From contig JAPOOT010000258.1 of NCBI GenBank assembly GCA_026713285.1, positions 1 through 8,646 of the forward strand: a DNA stretch of 8,646 nt, in the 5' to 3' direction. Both the position numbers and the translations under genes were made by a program. Under the pieces are notes generated by a model that was not told where the DNA came from, made no database searches, and was given only the letters and a program-made list of their open reading frames with translations. Within the stretch, counting starts at the first letter, position 1. Each line of letters starts with the position of its first letter. This DNA is from Gemmatimonadota bacterium. Its GTDB lineage: Bacteria > JAAXHH01. This document shows positions 5,554-8,646 of the stretch, in pieces.

Positions 5554-6609
5554 ATGACCCCGTCCGAAACCCCATCCCGCATCCTGGTCATCCGGTTCAG
5601 TTCAATGGGCGATATCGTGCTGACCTCGCCGGTTACGCGAGCGGTTCGCAGGATCTGGCCCGACGCGGAAATCGACTTTCTTACGCGTTCGGAATACGTC
5701 GGCCTGGCTCGCGCATTGCCCGGCGTAAGCGAGGTGGAGCGCCTGGAACCCGTGAAGGGGCGCCCCCGCCTCATCTCCCGCATACGGCGAAGAAAATACG
5801 ACCTGGTGATCGACCTGCATGGAAACCTGCGCAGCCGGCTGGTGTCGCTGGCTGGCAACGCGGGGCGGGTCGTCCGGTACGACAAGCGCCGGCTCTCCCG
5901 GATGGCCATCGTTCGAAAGCCCGGCGGTACCGCGGTTGTACCCCATACGGTCGACCGCTACCTTGCGACACTCGATCGGCTCGATCCAGTCGGTGCGTCC
6001 CATCGTGATGGCGCACAGGGCGCACAAGAAAAGAGGCTGCCGGGACTGAATGTCGACGCCCGGGCGGTGGCGTGCGTGGAGGAACGGCTGGCGGATGCCG
6101 GTATCGGCCCTGGGGTCCCGGTACTCGGGGTGGCGCCGGGCGCCTCGCACGGACCGAAACGCTGGCTTCCGGAGCGGTTTGCCCAGGTCGCCGAACACGT
6201 GGCGGAATCCCGCGACATGAGGGTGTTGCTTCTTGGCAGCGAGGAGGACCGTACCGTCACAGGCGAGGTGGCCCGCGCCATGAAGAGCCCGGCCGTGGAC
6301 TGGACCGGGACGACAGACCTCTCGCTGCTTCCCGCGGCCGTGCGGCGATGCGGACTGCTGGTCAGCAACGATTCCGGTCCCATGCACGTGGCTACGGCCG
6401 TGGGAACGCCGGTCGTCGGCGTGTTCGGCGCCACACATCCCAGGCTGGGGTTCGCCCCCCTTGGACCGGCGGACGCCGTCGTAACGCTCGACCTTCCCTG
6501 CAGTCCCTGCAGCCTGCATGGGAACCGGGCATGCCGCTACGGTACCCATGCGTGCATGGAGGATCTCGAACCACGGCGTGTAATCGAGGAGGCGGAACGA
6601 CTGATATAG
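5554..6609 (+). CDS. GT9 family glycosyltransferase (heptosyltransferase II-like), second copy
   Basis: The 351-residue GT-B protein is a paralogue of the preceding gene and closer to WaaF in its C-terminal features. RILVIRFSSMGDIVLTSP (9-26) carries the catalytic-type Asp (D20). DLHGN (87-91) is a usual GT9 turn. APGASHGPKRWLPERFA (194-210) and SNDSGPMHVATAVG (271-284) form the sugar-nucleotide site. The tail LPCSPCSLHGNRACRYG with C316, C319, C327 and C334 followed by CMEDLEP is characteristic of WaaF-like proteins. The ATG at 5554 was chosen because the first beta strand follows directly; the Shine-Dalgarno is weak. Frame upstream to 5470 overlaps the previous gene and has no family homology. 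With the first GT9 it probably builds an inner-core-type glycan. The acceptor is not determined, so waaF is not assigned. Confidence 0.9.
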   Translation: MTPSETPSRILVIRFSSMGDIVLTSPVTRAVRRIWPDAEIDFLTRSEYVGLARALPGVSEVERLEPVKGRPRLISRIRRRKYDLVIDLHGNLRSRLVSLAGNAGRVVRYDKRRLSRMAIVRKPGGTAVVPHTVDRYLATLDRLDPVGASHRDGAQGAQEKRLPGLNVDARAVACVEERLADAGIGPGVPVLGVAPGASHGPKRWLPERFAQVAEHVAESRDMRVLLLGSEEDRTVTGEVARAMKSPAVDWTGTTDLSLLPAAVRRCGLLVSNDSGPMHVATAVGTPVVGVFGATHPRLGFAPLGPADAVVTLDLPCSPCSLHGNRACRYGTHACMEDLEPRRVIEEAERLI

Positions 6610-6655
6610 GATTGATGGCGTGATTGAACGCAGATTGTCGGGTCGATGTGCGGCG

Positions 6656-7183
6656 CTATTCGTCGGAACCGTATTCCAGAAGCGAAAATACAGGGCGGCC
6701 GTCCAGACGCTTGCGGCCGTCAAGGAAGGATAATTCGATCAGGAATCCCACGCCGGCCACGATCCCGCCCGCGTCCTCGACCAGCTGGCAGGCCGCCGCC
6801 GCCGTTCCCCCCGTGGCCAGCAGGTCGTCTACGATAAGCACGCGATTCCCTGGTCCGACGGCGTCCAGGTGCATTTCGAGGGCGTCCGTGCCGTATTCCA
6901 GGTCGTATTCGATCCGACGGGTCTCCGCGGGGAGTTTTCCCGGTTTGCGAAGAGGGACGATACCCATACCCATATGGTAGGCCAGCACCGGCGCCAGGAT
7001 GAACCCCCGGGCCTCGATGGCGGCCACGAGATCGATGGATTTGTCCGCGTACTCTGTGACGAAACGATCCACCGCCATACGAAACGCGGACGGATCCTTG
7101 AAGAGCGTGGTCACGTCCTTGAAGTTGATCCCGGGAATGGGAAAATCGGGGACGTTGCGGATCTTCTGCTTGAGTGCTTCCAA
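6656..7183 (-). CDS. apt: Adenine phosphoribosyltransferase
   Basis: This cytosolic purine-salvage enzyme converts adenine and PRPP to AMP and pyrophosphate. The PRPP-binding signature VLIVDDLLATGGTA (about residues 115-128), the N-terminal VPDFPIPGINFKDVTTLFKD, the ARGF turn and PLRKPGKLP are all diagnostic of APRT. The start is uncertain because there is no ATG. TTG at 7183 has GAGG (7194-7191) at the ideal 7-nt spacing and gives 175 residues. GTG at 7189 (reading VNLEALKQKI, as in many homologues) gives 177, but the same GAGG is then only 1 nt away. A TTG at 7222 gives 188 residues with no Shine-Dalgarno. I chose 7183. The gene is convergent with the GT9 operon (46 bp gap) and 136 bp downstream of the PD40 gene on the same strand. 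Confidence 0.94.
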   Translation of the reverse strand: MEALKQKIRNVPDFPIPGINFKDVTTLFKDPSAFRMAVDRFVTEYADKSIDLVAAIEARGFILAPVLAYHMGMGIVPLRKPGKLPAETRRIEYDLEYGTDALEMHLDAVGPGNRVLIVDDLLATGGTAAAACQLVEDAGGIVAGVGFLIELSFLDGRKRLDGRPVFSLLEYGSDE

Positions 7184-7282
7184 ATTCACACCTCGATTCT
7201 GAAAAAAGGCCTGGCGGGACAACTATCACACCAGCATTCTTCGGGTGGCGCATGGGCCCGGACGATTCGATCCAGGACCGTG

Positions 7283-7311
7283 ATCTACTGGTCGCATATA
7301 GATCGGTAGAT
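7283..7311 (-). other. Short inverted repeat downstream of the PD40 gene
   Basis: ATCTAC (7283-7288) and GTAGAT (7306-7311) form 6-bp arms around a 17-nt AT-rich loop, 9 bp beyond the PD40 stop and before apt. There is no T-run on the - strand, so it is a poor Rho-independent terminator candidate. It may be an operator-like dyad ahead of apt, or chance. The remaining apt leader shows no convincing promoter hexamers. Confidence 0.25.
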
Positions 7312-7319
7312 TGTTACCT

Positions 7320-8646
7320 TCAGCGGTCGAATTCCCGCGTCCAGTTCTGCACGATGGTCAGAACGGGCTGTGCTTCTTCGGCGTTGGTTACGAGGATGAA
7401 CTTTTCCCCATCGGGGGTTACGTCGTAACCGGAAAATCGCAGGTTCTCGGCACCGGACCGGAGCCCGTCGAAGAGCGCTTCAGGCTGGCCGAATCGAAAC
7501 CCGGAGCCCTCCAGGAGAGGAACCGCCATCATCCGGTTGTCTTCTACGTAGAACAGTTCTTTTCCCGTCGGACTCCAGTGGGGAGTCCAGCCACCGTTGA
7601 CCGACACTTGCCATTTCCCCAATCCAGAGGGGAACCGGGTCACGTACACTTCCGGACTGCCACCCTGGTCCGACACGTGTGCCAGATACCGGCTGTCCGG
7701 TGAAAGTGCCGCCTGCCATACCCGGGTATGTTCCTCCTCAAATTCCTCCGGCTCGGCATCCGGTTCCGTCGAAACGTATTGTATCTTCATCCCATTGGAG
7801 TAAACCAGGTATTTCCCATCCCTGGACAGAATCGGCGCCCATCCTTTCAGAGTATCGGCGGTGAAAGGCGCCATACCGTCCATCACCTCGAGATCCATGC
7901 GAACGAGGAGTCCCTGGCGTCGAAAACGGCCCTGATTCAAGCGCGGCGAAACCGCGAATACAACCGATTCACCGTCGGGTGTGAAGGTCACTTTGCTGTA
8001 ATCCCAGTCGGCGAAGGTAAGCCGGCTTCCGGCGCCGCTTGTGAGGTCGTATTGCCACAGCGCTCCCTGGCCGTCTGCCACGCTTTCCACCACGACTCGA
8101 CCTTCGCCGGGTGACAGGACCGGCTGGCCGATCCAGTCCTGCGAATTGCCGATGACCCGGTCGATTCGACCGCTGCGGTCCACCAGGGTCAGTTGCTGTG
8201 GGGACCGAAGTGACTGCCGGTACACCATGACGCCGTCATCGGAAAGGCTAACCGTATTGACGTGTCGGACGATTGGAAAAGCTTCGCCAGTCAGTTCCCC
8301 GGATTGGGGCGAAAAGGGTACGGCCCACAGGTCTCCATCGGCCTGCGCCGATTCCCTGTAGAACAACAGGTAGCCGGCCGCATATCCGGCAAGGGTAAGA
8401 AACTCGCCTTCAAGGGGCAGCGTGCGCTGCCCGCCGCCCGGAGATTCCGCTACTATACGGGATGAAACGATGTGCGCCGCGGATATGGCCTGATTCAGAT
8501 CCGGGTTTCCCCGGTACTTTTCACTCAGAACGGCGATCTCTTCCATATCGTCGGATGTCCGAGCCACCGCGTACAGCCGCAGGTTATATTCGGCCAGGCT
8601 GACAGGCGTCAGGTACCCCAATTCGGATCCTTCGATGTCCGGTCTC
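7320..8646 (-). CDS. PD40/TolB-like beta-propeller protein, C-terminal part (5' truncated); possibly the sensor region of a Ser/Thr kinase
   Basis: The frame is open to the window edge; a TTG at 8621 has no claim to be the start. The visible 441 residues end at TGA (7322-7320). After an N-terminal stretch of about 75 residues (Tyr/Leu-rich, perhaps helical) comes the pattern GYLLFYRES...LWAVPFSPQSGELTGEAFPI. PD40 blades follow: VLSPGEGRVVV, VTFTPDGESVVFAV, APILSRDGKYLVYS, AALSPDSRYLAHVS, then EVYVTRFPSGLGKWQVSVNG leading into GWTPHWSPTGKELFYVE. The ending YDVTPDGEKFILVTN...PVLTIVQNWTREF matches the C-termini of eukaryotic-like Ser/Thr kinases and related proteins carrying a periplasmic propeller. 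The kinase, or another N-terminal domain, would lie beyond the window; none is visible, so the kinase link is inference. The propeller is a likely protein- or ligand-binding module. Confidence 0.83.
   Translation of the reverse strand, partial: RPDIEGSELGYLTPVSLAEYNLRLYAVARTSDDMEEIAVLSEKYRGNPDLNQAISAAHIVSSRIVAESPGGGQRTLPLEGEFLTLAGYAAGYLLFYRESAQADGDLWAVPFSPQSGELTGEAFPIVRHVNTVSLSDDGVMVYRQSLRSPQQLTLVDRSGRIDRVIGNSQDWIGQPVLSPGEGRVVVESVADGQGALWQYDLTSGAGSRLTFADWDYSKVTFTPDGESVVFAVSPRLNQGRFRRQGLLVRMDLEVMDGMAPFTADTLKGWAPILSRDGKYLVYSNGMKIQYVSTEPDAEPEEFEEEHTRVWQAALSPDSRYLAHVSDQGGSPEVYVTRFPSGLGKWQVSVNGGWTPHWSPTGKELFYVEDNRMMAVPLLEGSGFRFGQPEALFDGLRSGAENLRFSGYDVTPDGEKFILVTNAEEAQPVLTIVQNWTREFDR

Noticed and set aside
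5602..6723. Long - strand open frame opposite the second GT9 gene
   Set aside because: High GC content leaves long antisense frames open; the + strand has a full, motif-complete GT9 protein, and the antisense protein has no recognisable domain.
1..8646. CRISPR arrays, tRNA/rRNA genes, IS elements, defence or toxin-antitoxin genes
   Set aside because: Looked for and not seen: no spaced identical repeats, no cloverleaf with acceptor pairing, no transposase or nuclease motifs. The CPBP protein alone is not evidence for a phage-defence (Abi) system.

Overview
The window is a GC-rich stretch of bacterial chromosome carrying mostly housekeeping and cell-envelope genes. There is no sign of phage, plasmid, transposon, CRISPR or rRNA/tRNA sequence. 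Two GT9 (heptosyltransferase-type) glycosyltransferases point to a Gram-negative cell with LPS-like surface glycans. The PD40 beta-propeller at the right edge is of the type fused to bacterial Ser/Thr kinases, which is common in Acidobacteriota, Gemmatimonadota, Latescibacterota and related uncultured groups. The phylum is an inference; no marker here fixes it.

Left part (1-2726, + strand): the 3' end of a thiamine-pyrophosphate enzyme of the acetolactate-synthase-like superfamily, then a complete PiT phosphate transporter, then a CPBP (CAAX-type) intramembrane protease. A GC-rich inverted-repeat structure lies between the last two.

Middle (2727-3303): a 58-codon gene on the - strand (2778-2954), with a clean Shine-Dalgarno and a plausible sigma70-like promoter. 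It faces away from rlmN across an intergenic region of about 340 bp. That region also holds a candidate rlmN promoter, a perfect 7-bp hairpin and a 66-bp tandem duplication that copies the rlmN translation-initiation region.

Right-centre (3304-6609, + strand): rlmN (23S rRNA A2503 C2-methyltransferase) followed by two GT9 glycosyltransferases, probably one transcription unit. A 9-bp tandem repeat array fills most of the rlmN-GT9 gap.

Right (6656-8646, - strand): apt (adenine phosphoribosyltransferase), with an uncertain non-ATG start, and upstream of it the C-terminal 441 residues of a PD40/TolB-like propeller protein that runs off the window. The GT9 operon and apt are convergent.

I found no convincing new multi-gene system. 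The items most worth a second look are the uncatalogued small gene, the duplicated rlmN start region with its hairpin, and the 9-bp array before the first glycosyltransferase.
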